Shown here piece after piece: positions 10,987 to 21,249 of a stretch of 64,000 nt of DNA. The DNA lies in the NCBI GenBank assembly GCA_009733575.1, contig ML769653.1, forward strand, positions 8,152 to 72,151, read 5' to 3'. This stretch comes from Gymnopus androsaceus JB14. Taxonomy: Eukaryota; Basidiomycota; Agaricomycetes; Agaricales; Omphalotaceae. Made by a program: the position numbers and the translations under genes. A model generated the notes under the pieces. The model was not told the DNA's origin, searched no databases, and saw nothing but the letters and a program-made list of their open reading frames with translations. Position 1 is the stretch's first letter. Each line of letters begins with the position of its first letter.

Positions 10987-11045
10987 TGAAATGGATTTTG
11001 AACCAATGTATCCCAAATGTCTTGCACCTAGATGTAAGTGGAGAC

Positions 11046-11449
11046 TAAACATGGGCACGAATGTTTAGGCGAATGTTAGCTCTTTCATCAAATAGCCACT
11101 GAAATTCTGGCTAGAACAAGTCTAAATAACATGCAATTTGATAGAGAAATAGTTGAGTTACATCTCCATCAAGTTTTGACTGCATTTTGACTATTTTCCC
11201 ATGCCCCAGTGGCCAAAATAGGCTCAAAAACCTCGAATGCATTCGACATTTGAGTTTTGGCATTCGTGAAGGGCTACTTTGTGGCATAGAGCTTGGGGAA
11301 ATGGTTCCAATGTGGTCAAAACTTGATGGGGATGTAACTCAACCATTTCTTCATGAAATTACATACTTTCTGGACTTATTCTGACCAGAATTGCAGTGGC
11401 TATTCATCAAACAAGCAAACATTCGCGAATACATTCATGCCCATGTCTA
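11046..11449. mobile_element. hAT-type MITE, 404 bp, perfect 8-bp TSD
   Basis: Termini TAAACATGGGCACGAATG and the reverse complement of TAGACATGGGCATGAATG. The two halves form a long imperfect inverted repeat. It is flanked by perfect 8-bp direct repeats GTGGAGAC at 11,038-11,045 and 11,450-11,457. No coding capacity, so it would need a transposase supplied elsewhere. Confidence 0.9.
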
Positions 11450-11684
11450 GTGGAGACCAAATGTGACCACCCTGGGTAACCATGCTGTAAGGTGGGTCTA
11501 GACAGTAGTATGAGTGTTGTATGGAACAGCACAAGCCTCGGAGGTGTAAGGAACAGTGTAAGGGCCACCCAATGATGTAATCAGGAGGAATTGGGTGGTA
11601 TTGTGGTCCAACAACCAGAAGCAAGCAGAAGCAGATGGAATATGGATGAAGGGGTAGTCCAAAAGTTGTAATATGTCCAAATAT

Positions 11685-12010
11685 GGATAATGCGGATGGA
11701 AATAGGGTGGAAGTGGGTGGAATAGGGTGGGAGTGGATGGAAATAGGGTGGAGCAGATGGAATAGAGTGAAAGTGGATGGTGCTGGAGGTTCTAGAAGTA
11801 GCAAAACCCAAATAGGAAGCTCCCAGGGAGCTTTGGTCATAAAGTCATAAACAGAGATAAAAGACAGTGAGCTCTGGACATAGATTTGGGATCTATGGAT
11901 GGAGCCTCACAGTCAATGCAGATGACAGTGAGCCTTCAAAAGGAGCTTGGAAGGCACAACTGGTTGGAACAGACAAAACAGAGAGACAGAGACAGAGACA
12001 GAGACAGAAG
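11685..12010. repeat. Purine-rich minisatellite and GACAGA microsatellite
   Basis: About 11,685-11,785 repeats GGTGGAATAGGGTGGAAGTG-like units of roughly 20 bp. At 11,978-12,009 there is a run of AGAGAC hexanucleotides. No gene between them. Confidence 0.7.
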
Positions 12011-12120
12011 CAAAATGGGATTGATTCAGTAACAGCAGTAATAACAGACTAGGGTACATGGACTCAGGGTTTCTGCTTATATACTGTAGGGAAGCTGTGT
12101 AAGTCATCGGGAGGGCCTGA

Positions 12121-13050
12121 TGGATGGTTATCAAGTGTGGGAGGCACCTGGAAGGTAGGATAACTGGTAATCACATGTAGAAAGTGCCCGGCAGGCAGGA
12201 TAAATGGTGAATAAGCATGGGAAGCACCTACAATTTAGGTAATGAGTGCGGGAGGTATCCACGGATGGTTATCAAATGTGGGAAACACCAGCAGGTGGTT
12301 ACCAAGTGTGGGAAACACCAGCAGGTGGTTACCAAGTGTGGGAAACACCAGCAGGTGGTTACCAAGTGTGGGAAACACCAGCAGGTGGTTACCAAGTGTG
12401 GGAAACACCAGCAGGTGGTTACCAAGTGTGGGAAACACCAGCAGGTGGTTACCAAGTGTGGGAAACACCAGCAGGTGGTTACCAAGTGTGGGAAACACCA
12501 GCAGGTGGTTACCAAGTGTGGGAAACACCAGCAGGTGGTTACCAAGTGTGGGAAACACCAGCAGGTGGTTACCAAGTGTGGGAAACACCAGCAGGTGGTT
12601 ACCAAGTGTGGGAAACACCAGCAGGTGGTTACCAAGTGTGGGAAACACCAGCAGGTGGTTACCAAGTGTGGGAAACACCAGCAGGTGGTTACCAAGTGTG
12701 GGAAACACCAGCAGGTGGTTACCAAGTGTGGGAAACACCAGCAGGTGGTTACCAAGTGTGGGAAACACCAGCAGGTGGTTACCAAGTGTGGGAAACACCA
12801 GCAGGTGGTTACCAAGTGTGGGAAACACCAGCAGGTGGTTACCAAGTGTGGGAAACACCAGCAGGTGGTTACCAAGTGTGGGAAACACCAGCAGGTGGTT
12901 ACCAAGTGTGGGAAACACCAGCAGGTGGTTACCAAGTGTGGGAAACACCAGCAGGTGGTTACCAAGTGTGGGAAACACCAGCAGGTGGTTACCAAGTGTG
13001 GGAAACACCAGCAGGTGGTTACCAAGTGTGGGAAACACCAGCAGGTGGTT
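12121..13050. repeat. 30-bp minisatellite, 25 identical copies plus degenerate edge
   Basis: From 12,301 to 13,050 a 30-bp unit (starting ACCAAGTGTGGG, ending CAGCAGGTGGTT) is repeated 25 times without a single difference. A variant unit with two substitutions precedes it (12,271-12,300), and older, length-variable relatives lie at about 12,121-12,270. The right edge is abrupt. Because 30 is a multiple of three, open frames of 268-310 codons appear in several frames on both strands; these are artefacts of the repeat. Confidence 0.95.
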
Positions 13051-13780
13051 AACAAGCACAGGGAGTGTCTGGAAATGAGCCAAGGCCTGACACATAGTAA
13101 AGGTAGCTCAACTGACCATTGGCAACTGCCTTCCATTTACATCACATAACTGACACCATGTGATGCTGTAAACTATGAGGAATTTGTATGAAAGGTATTG
13201 CTGTTAAACTCAGAGCTGAACTTGAACTTGTATGTTTTCCTCTCAGTGTTGAAACTCACTGTACTGTTGTTTCCTCCCATTGTAAATTCTTGTCTTTGTT
13301 CAATGAAGTTGATTGTCAGAAATGTCAATGAGTTTTAGAGGTGGAAGTGGAGGGAGAACTTGGGAAGCATTGGGGAATGTTGGGAGACTCAGAGAGAAGA
13401 CAAGATCAAGAGCACTTATTTTGTACTGTTGCACCACTGTTGTATATATAAATGACTAGGAAATGATACATATAAATTTTCAATTATGAGAACTTTTGAT
13501 TAAATGGGGTGCTGTCAAGGGGGTGTAGAAAATAAAAATAAAATGACCAGACTCTCTACAGATTCAGAAGACACTGTTTGGATGCTGTACCTTCACTTTG
13601 AGCTTTTTTTTCTAGCATCCATAAGCTATAACACATCCCATTTTTTGTTCTGATATACTAATACAGTGATACTCCTCCTGCTTTGACCAGCCAAAACAAG
13701 CAAGTAATTACATGGGAGCCAGGAGGTGTAATATGACTAATTTATACAATGGATGCTATGTACCTACAGGTAGTTTAAGA
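13051..13780. other. Gene-free stretch between repeats
   Basis: AT-rich sequence between the minisatellite and the palindromic TA element. No credible gene or RNA was recognised. Confidence 0.5.
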
Positions 13781-14497
13781 TACAGTGGCAGTGCTTAATA
13801 ATGCAACACACGAAATTTGGTCATATCTTGCTCAGTTCTTGACCAATTCCTTAGGTCTAAGTTGTGGACTTAAACTTTCATATCTGTAGTAGATGATTCC
13901 AACTATAAAAAGTACCAAATATAGTAACTGCACAAGAACAATGCAAATACAGCAGTAATTTGCAACCTCCCAAAACTAGAGGAGTGGCAAATTTTTTGAG
14001 GAGCTTTGAGTGAACACCAATGGATTCTCCATGAAAAATAGAGTACTCTACCCTCTTACACCTAGTGATTTGAATGACTGGTTCCCGAGATATTGAGACT
14101 TCAAAAATGCTATTTTTGGCCTTTTCAGCCTTTTCGCCCTATTTTTGCTCCGAAAGCCCCAAAATGGCCATTTTGTATCAGCCATATCTCAGGAACCAGT
14201 TATCCAAATCACTAGCTGTAAGAGAGTGGGGTATTCTGTTTTTCATGGAGAATCCATTGGTGTTCACTCAAAGCTCCTCAAAAAATTTCCCACTCCTCTA
14301 GTTTTGGGGGATTGCAAATTACTGCTGTATTTGCATTGTTCTTATGCAGTTACTATATTTGGTACTTTTTATAGCTGGAATCATCTACTACAGATCATGA
14401 AAGTTTAAGTCCACAACTTAGACCTAAGGAATTGGTCAAGAACTGAGCAAGATATGGCCAAATTTTGTGTGTTGCATTATTAAGCGCTGCCACTGTA
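13781..14497. mobile_element. Palindromic Tc1/mariner-like MITE with TA duplication
   Basis: The outer TA is duplicated. The element proper (13,783-14,495) begins CAGTGGCAGTGCTTAATAAT and ends with its near-perfect reverse complement. The arms of about 330 bp stay alignable almost to the centre near 14,130, where AAAATGGCC-like text forms the loop. No transposase. Ends starting CAGTGG with TA target fit the Tc1/mariner superfamily. Confidence 0.85.
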
Positions 14498-14499
14498 TA

Positions 14500-15846
14500 T
14501 ACTTTTTAAAGGTTTCCAGACTGCCAAAAGTGGTCAAAATAGGTTAATTTTAAAATAAATAAAAAAACTTTTGGGCTGGGGGGCTGGACTAACTAACCTA
14601 GGCCTGGTTAGGCATTAAATTCTTTGAACCCCCTTGGGTGCTGTAGCCAAAGCAGGAAAGCAGGCACCTCTACTGTATATATAACATCTTGAATTGAATG
14701 ATGAGTATATATAATTATTAGTTCATGGTTACTACATGATTAAATAGGGTTTTGTAGCTCTCTGGAGCTCTCTGGAGAGGGAATAGAGTTCTTTGGAGCT
14801 TGCTGGAGCCAGTACCCCTGCTCCAGCAGCTCCAGCAGCTCTGAGTGCTCTGGAGAATATCCAGGTTTTGCTGATGTTTGACTTCAGGATGTGAGTGCCT
14901 TAGCCATTCTTCTGGAACTTTTTTGAGCTTGTGTATCATGCTTTTGATCCTTGAAAATGTAATTTTGCTTGCATGTAGCAAATCCTAAGTAAAGCCCAAA
15001 GGTGCCATGGTAAAACTCACCAGGGCATCTTCATCATGCTCAGCCTGACCAACCTCATTACAACTAACTCTTGAGGCAAGGATTGACTAGGAATAATTCC
15101 TGTCTGAGCTTAAGCATTGCTCTTAGGCCCATATGCTACAAGGCATCTAGACTTGAGTCCACATGGAGTCAGGTATAATTACTGGCTTGCCATTGGCAAG
15201 GCAAAGATAGAATTACTTTAAGGGGGAACCGGGATTGCAGACCAGTACACTCTGGGGTTGGTTGGTTGACCCAAGGAGGCCACTAAAAAAATTTCATAGT
15301 AGGAATTTTTTTGGCATCAGAGTATGTATAATTGCTCAAACAATACTTCAATTGAATGGGTAACATAGCAGAAGTGTTTAAAGGTACATGGTTTTGACTC
15401 TCTGGCCCTCATAAATGCACAGCACCATGATGTTTTTGCATTCAAATCCAGTGCCAGATTCATTTTGTGCACCTCGGTCATAATAATCAAGCTCATTCAT
15501 GATTCACCACAATAATATCTTCAAAGCAGGTCATTATAATGCTAAATACAATATACACTAAGGTGCTGCAGCAAGTACCAAGTGCATGCAATAACCAAAG
15601 TAACTGGCCAATGCCCAATTTGTGCCTGATTATCTCTGAGCAAAGGTTTGACACAAGGCTTGACACACATATGTTCCTTCTAGGTGAGTTTTCAATATGT
15701 GCAAAAGCTTTTGCAGGTTGTCAGCAGGTAGTGAGGATGATTGTAGCAGGGAAACATGACTCACTCTTGGGTTAGGATTGCCATATATGGTATATATGAC
15801 ATCATACAGTTGGTCAGCTCAGCTCCTGAGGTCCTTAAAAAAAATT
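14500..15846. other. Repeat-rich, gene-free stretch
   Basis: Includes the second copy (about 14,740-14,990, opposite orientation) of the CTCCAG/TGGAGC-rich dispersed repeat seen at 10,620-10,800. The remainder is AT-rich with no recognisable gene. Confidence 0.5.
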
Positions 15847-17253
15847 TGTTAGAACCGTGCTAGTTTGGTATACTAGATACTATAAGTAGTACTTATAGTA
15901 GTTGAAATAAATGTATTGAATTGTCTATTCAGTTAATAGACAATGTCGAGGGTGTACCGTCGTGTGCAGACCTCAAATGGTAACGTTGTTGAGCTTATAT
16001 AGAGCTCAGAGATTAGATAATAAGTGATTATTGTGGTAATGAGTACAATAATAGTGAATATATGCGCCTATATGCGGTTGCAAAAGGTATGATTGGCGTT
16101 AACGGAATGTATCGTCGTGTTTCGGTCACGTGCCGAGGTGTTTAACGCGTTGAAATGGCTTACACGCGTTGGTACGCGTCGTTGATAGTAAATTAAAGAG
16201 TTACCAACTGTATTAGTGGTTAAAAGTATTCGGGAATACAAATGGGTCGCGAGTATGAGTATCGGGGAGGTTAGCGATGGCGTAAAGAAGTACTACGGAC
16301 AAAAGGGGACGTTGGGACGACGTCCTTAATGGGCCTTATTCACGAGGCCGGATTAGTATTGAACTAATCTCGTAAGGTACGTTAATTACGGGTTGCCGTA
16401 ATTACGTGAGGTGTTAACGGATTCGCGACGAGACGGTTAGTCGTCGTTTAGTGGTAATAAGGACGAGGTATTGTCTGTAGGTTGCTCGGGGGCAACGTTG
16501 AGGGGAATAGTTAGCAGAAAAGTCGTTGAGACGACGTCTAAATCTAACGGTATCAACCGGGTTAGATTAACGTTGTTAATTACGTATTGACGTAATTATA
16601 TAGTTTGTTAACGATTAACGACGAGACGATTTATCGTCTACTAGTCGTGCTGAGGACGATGAGTCGTCAATGGGTTGCTTGAGAGCAACGTCGAAGATGT
16701 TTACAAGCAAAGGAGTCGTTGAAACGACGTCCAAATCTAACGGTGTAAACCGAGTTAGATTAGTGTTAGTAATTAGGCACATTGATCGCGGGACGCGATC
16801 AAGATCGGAATTAAGGGATCAATGAGGTATATTGATCATCGTCAAAGCGTAGTTACGGAGCGTTGAGGACGCTCTACGTGTAAGTAAACGAGTATTAACG
16901 GGAAAGACGAGACTTGTAGCGAGGCGGTAAGTAAGCAAAATAGTAGAACTGGGGTCAGAGAGCCCAGTTCCCGCTGCTTTTATAGCAGTCCGGATTTCTA
17001 AATACGGACGTAATTACGGTACGTAGTTACGGTATATTCGAGAACGTTCCTAGTTCGAGAACGTTCCATTAGCCTTAGTTACGGCTAAACGGCACAGGTA
17101 ATTACGGTATCGACACGTCGTAATAGTGTTTTGACGCGTCGTACTGGTACTTTGACGCGTTATAGAGCGTTTCGTGGACTATCCACGCGTTAGTAAGTGT
17201 AGTAAGTGTAGTATAGCATAGAATAGGAAAAACAATGGGGCCGGGTCGTAACA
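15847..17253. mobile_element. Solo LTR, 1,407 bp, with 5-bp TSD
   Basis: Starts TGTTAGAACC and ends GGGTCGTAACA, giving the TGTTA...TAACA inverted termini of LTR retrotransposons. Perfect 5-bp target duplications AAATT flank it (15,842-15,846 and 17,254-17,258). No internal retrotransposon sequence lies beside it, so it is a solo LTR left by recombination between two LTRs. It is markedly rich in CpG (TCGTCG, ACGCGT, TTACGTAATTACG) compared with its AT-rich, CpG-poor surroundings. Three diverged tandem units of about 200 bp occur inside, starting near 16,300, 16,517 and 16,708. Confidence 0.9.
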
Positions 17254-17258
17254 AAATT

Positions 17259-18590
17259 TCAACCCTGTGTAATAGATGAAATTTTTTGTTCCCCCTTGAA
17301 TTACTTCTGAGGGCTGTTCTGCTGAAGAATCTGGCGAGGCTTGAAAAAGGAAAATGACTTGAACTGATTTGAACAAAAACCCATAAGTCTGCCTAATCAA
17401 GGTAGCAAAAGTTGGCAAGGAGAAAATTTTGATATGATAAAACCATACAATACATGCATATATGGACATTATTTCCTCTTTTCTATTTTTCTACTCAGTT
17501 TCATCATATCTCACTCAGTTTCTCCCATTTTCCTATTTTATTATATCTTGCTCAGTATATAAAGGTAGACAGTTATGTTGCAATCCAAGCTAGACTTAAT
17601 ACCTGAATCACAGTTTTATCTTAGGGCCTGTATAGTATTCAACACCTGCAAGTGGGTAAGATTAGTCTATACAACCTTTGAAACAGGTGGCATTCTTGTA
17701 ACCTCAATAACACTGAGGCAATTCAATCTACTTCCTGGCTATTAAGTTGAGTATTCCTGGTTTACATCTTGGAGGGAGAATCACATCAGTCTTAGGACCA
17801 CAGGTGGAGCCTAACATGCACATCTCACTGAGCCTGTTGTCAATGAGGAAGTGTTGGACCCCAGTGTCAGCTTGGTGTAATTTTTAGTGAGGAAGCTCCT
17901 TGAAGTGTTAGCTAGCTTACCAACTTGTTTTACCTCTTGCCTGCTCTTCACTGAGTGGTTAAAAATGCCTACTCAAGTGATTGCATAGCAGTCATATAAG
18001 CTTGTTAGGTAACTTGCAGGATTCCCTGAGAGTTGGAGTATCATTGCATGGTGACATAAAGGCTCCCATTTCATGCTAAATTGTTTGTTGAGTCAGTGTA
18101 CTTGATCCATGCTTGGATATGCTAAGTCATTTGTCAAGTCAGCATGCTTGACCCATGCTAGGGTATTCCTTGGATACATCATACATGAAGTTGTTTGTTG
18201 AGTCAGTGTACTTGACCCATGCCTTGGTGTTTTATTTTCCCCTTTATTAGTTCAGTGCATCAGCATACATTAATTGGCTTTTCACAACATTCCTCCAATA
18301 AACCTTGTTCATTTGCACTGCCTGTGCCTCTGTCAAGTGCTTTCTTTTACAGATCAAATAGTAGTAGATGGAACCTTTGACAACCTCCTTCCTCACATTA
18401 ATTAAACCTTCCAGATTAAATCTGATCAGGGTGATTGTTGTTTGGTTGGCTTTCATACCTAGCACAAATCTAACTCATCAACATCTTAATTTTGTTACAG
18501 ATCTCATTCCAGTACATTTTTTTAGGAAGTATTAGACTTCATCATCACTTGAACTAAGATTTACTCTGGAAAGGCCCCAAATAGCAAACT
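17259..18590. other. AT-rich stretch with a short tandem repeat
   Basis: Mostly featureless. About 18,075-18,235 holds three diverged units containing TTGTTTGTTGAGTCAGTG followed by TACTTGA-CCCATGC. A 72-codon minus-strand ORF at 18,247-18,465 has no recognisable relative and is not claimed. Confidence 0.45.
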
Positions 18591-19520
18591 ATGCTTTGGC
18601 TCTCTTTAATTTTTTTGATCTTGAACAATGGTATGTCTGTCCTTGTTTTGAAATTAAAATGTAGTATGCTGGTCTTAGTATGTCAATGTTCTTTTATAGC
18701 AGTTACAGTAGCTGGTATAGGCTTTAAAGCCAGTCATATATCTCAATACCCATTCCTTTCCATCTCATTCTACCAATACACCAATGAAGACAAGCTCATT
18801 CTCACATATCTCATTCTAAATACCTGTTTGAACATATGTTTGACTGGGTGTCTTGGTAGTAGTATGTTTTCTTTTCCTAAATTACATCTCAACTGACTGA
18901 ATTCATTATAGTGGGAAGGATCTGGTGGATGCGTAGAAAGGCAAAGTGTAACAGCTATAGATCACTGACAGCTTAACTGTCATTCAGTGCTTATGTATCC
19001 TTAGTTCTTCTTCTTCCTGCCGCATATGTTGCTCTACTCAATAGATTGGTTGTGTTGACGTTGTGGGATTTGAAGGCTCTTAGCTGGTATCCAGCTTCTG
19101 CTATATCTCTGTCTGCATACCAGCTCTCCCACCTCTTAGCTCACAGCCAGGAGTCTTACACAAGACAGTGCTTGGGGCTCATCCACTAAGAACTTTAAAT
19201 TGGATTCCAATTGGATTCAGCCATTGCTATAATGTAAGGATAGATATTCTTCATTGTATGACATTACTGATTCTTTGTAGTTTTGAGCCTGGCATTCTTT
19301 ATCCCCTTGCCCTAATTGGCCCAGTGGCAGCTGAAGTAAATGATTCAAACATGCCCAGCATATATCCATTCCTCATGCAAGTTGTGGTAGGAAGCTACAT
19401 TTTTCAATTCATAGTATTGTAATAACTGTTCTTTCTTTGTAGGCAATTGCACTGACACTTATCATTATCCACACAGTTCTGGGACTAAGCATTGAGCAGC
19501 AAGACACCTTGGCAACCTGA
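18591..19520 (+). pseudogene. Probable multi-pass membrane protein, Agaricomycete family, degraded
   Basis: Several exon-like pieces in order are hydrophobic and match the pattern of a large Agaricomycete-specific multi-spanning membrane family: a helix ending LILTYLILNTCLNICLT, then after an acceptor VGRIWWMRRKAKCNS (the GRIWW-R-R motif of that family), then LYPLALIGPVAAEV, and a last piece AIALTLIIIHTVLGLSIEQQ ending in a stop near 19,520. The middle region does not join in frame and the 5' end is unclear. No function is known for the family; the location in a repeat-rich block suggests a decaying copy. Family call from memory of the motif pattern. Confidence 0.4.
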
Positions 19521-19885
19521 TGAAGATACAAATGTGGCTGTGACAAGGCTGTGATGCACGCTTTCTCTGGTGACAAGACTAGAAAAACCTCATCTCACCT
19601 CAGCACTTTTGGCAGTGAATTCTCTATTCTGTTAAACCCAACAAGAGTAATGCATGATCAATTATTCTTCCAGCTTGGGCCATTCTTGGGAGGTCATGTA
19701 TAACCAAGCCCACAATGTTTGCACTGTGCAACAGTATGCAGGATGGTATGCCATGTAATGGCTATGGATCAAGTAGTGTTGCTCTACTCAATACATTGGG
19801 TTGCATTGATGGTGTCCAGCTCTGCTATATTTGCTTGTCTGTACTCCAGCCCTCTCCTGCCTCTTAGCCTCACAGCAAGGTGCTA
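19027..19885 (+). repeat. Direct repeat pair of about 110-130 bp
   Basis: 19,027-19,155 and 19,778-19,885 share GTTGCTCTACTCAATA, a following TTG-rich segment, CTCTGCTATAT and CACCTCTTAGC-like text ending in TCACAGC. Diverged direct repeat; origin unknown. Confidence 0.5.
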
Positions 19886-20094
19886 CATGCCAGGTCCTCT
19901 CTCTTCATGCACATGAGCTCTATGCAGTCCAAAGTTAGAGCTCCCTCAGTGCCCACCAAAATCAAAAAAGAGCACCTTGAATATCCTTTGAAATGTAGCC
20001 TAGCCCTAAGCAATTTTGAACAGGCTTGAATCACAGATATACATAGAAAAGATACCAATTCTTACTTCAATACAACTTATGTTTCCCTAGCGGT

Positions 20095-20570
20095 GAAGTA
20101 GTCAATGTAAGGCTGAATTTGATTCATGAAATCTTCCGAATGTTGTTCATTGGGCCATTCATGGCAAGAGAGATGATCCAATTTGAGTTAACCTTGAGGG
20201 TTTCCTGACAACATGAAATCGATAAAACTCTAAAAAATGTTCCAAAAAGCATACAACATACTCATGATCTACTTCGGCGTTTTTCTCGATTTTATCCACT
20301 CCATATTCATAAACGAGTTGGATGAGAGTTTTTACGAGGCTAGGTGAGCTCTACATCGAAAGGAATCAGCAACCGTGTGATTTATTTTTCCTAGAGCAAC
20401 TTGGTTGATGGCTCACCTTATAGGCTTTGATGATGTCGCATACCAGCGAGGCCAAAGGGGCAAGAGGATCATCAATCCGTTATGCCCTCGTACGTAGATT
20501 AACTAAGGCATAGATGGAGGGATGGAACGCGGTGCTAGTAGACTGGGAGGATGGTTGTGCCTCCATTGCC
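20095..20570 (-). pseudogene. Unrecognised gene fragment
   Basis: Minus-strand exon-like pieces: a start at about 20,566 reading MEAQPSSQSTSTAFHPSIYA, then IDDPLAPLASLVCDIIKAYK up to a GTGAGC donor near 20,420, and after an acceptor PSLVKTLIQLVYEYGVDKIE. The first two pieces are out of frame with a stop between them. Helical, leucine-rich text suggests a real protein, but I do not recognise it. It lies about 0.7 kb downstream of UTP7 on the same strand. Confidence 0.35.
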
Positions 20571-21249
20571 AAAGATGACACTTTTAGACCCGCACCAAGG
20601 TTTATGAACGTGAATACCTGGCAGGAAGCTCAGAACACCAAAACGATGATCACCCTGCAAGAAGAACTTCTGAGCTCTCAGCATGCAATTACTGCTGGTC
20701 AAACGAAGCATAGGGGAGCAGAGGAGGCTGGAATCGCATAAATGCAATTCAATAGGGAACAAAACAGGCCCCCTAAATACTGTCAACCAATGTCATAGTC
20801 GCAAGAACTAGGGTTACAGAAACCCTCATATTAAGATGATCCGATTCGATTGGGGTACAAGCTAAAAGAAACACTTCAGTATGTCGCTCTGCAAGCACAA
20901 ATATCCCGGCGGTTACCTGTATGGTATGTACTTCTCTCGGGTTCAACATCCTGAGATCTTAGCCTCTGAAAAGAGCACTCCATTGTAAGTAGTTCACTGA
21001 TTTGATCTTTAGAAGTGATAAAATCTACCAAGTAGGCACCAGGAACAAGCAATCGCCCGGCCAACCTATGAATACTCATCGAGGCTGCACTAAGGAAAAG
21101 GCAAAATGGGCACATGAGAGGAAGATGCACGATGCGCGTTCCAGCAATATTCAATAGATCCGCACCGACAACATATAGCAGCCGCAATGTACCTACTTAG
21201 TGTACTCCGACAAACCCCCGCTTATACCTGAACATAATCGGCCTAATCC

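Noticed and set aside
12271..13050. CRISPR array
   Set aside because: Units are directly adjacent with no spacers, and the genome is a eukaryote.
12217..13149. Long ORFs of 268-310 codons on both strands, or a repeat protein
   Set aside because: They exist in several frames at once because the 30-bp unit has no stops and is a multiple of three. No start context, introns or non-repeat protein sequence.
18247..18465. 72-aa ORF in the AT-rich stretch
   Set aside because: No splice partners, no recognisable motif, and a length expected by chance.
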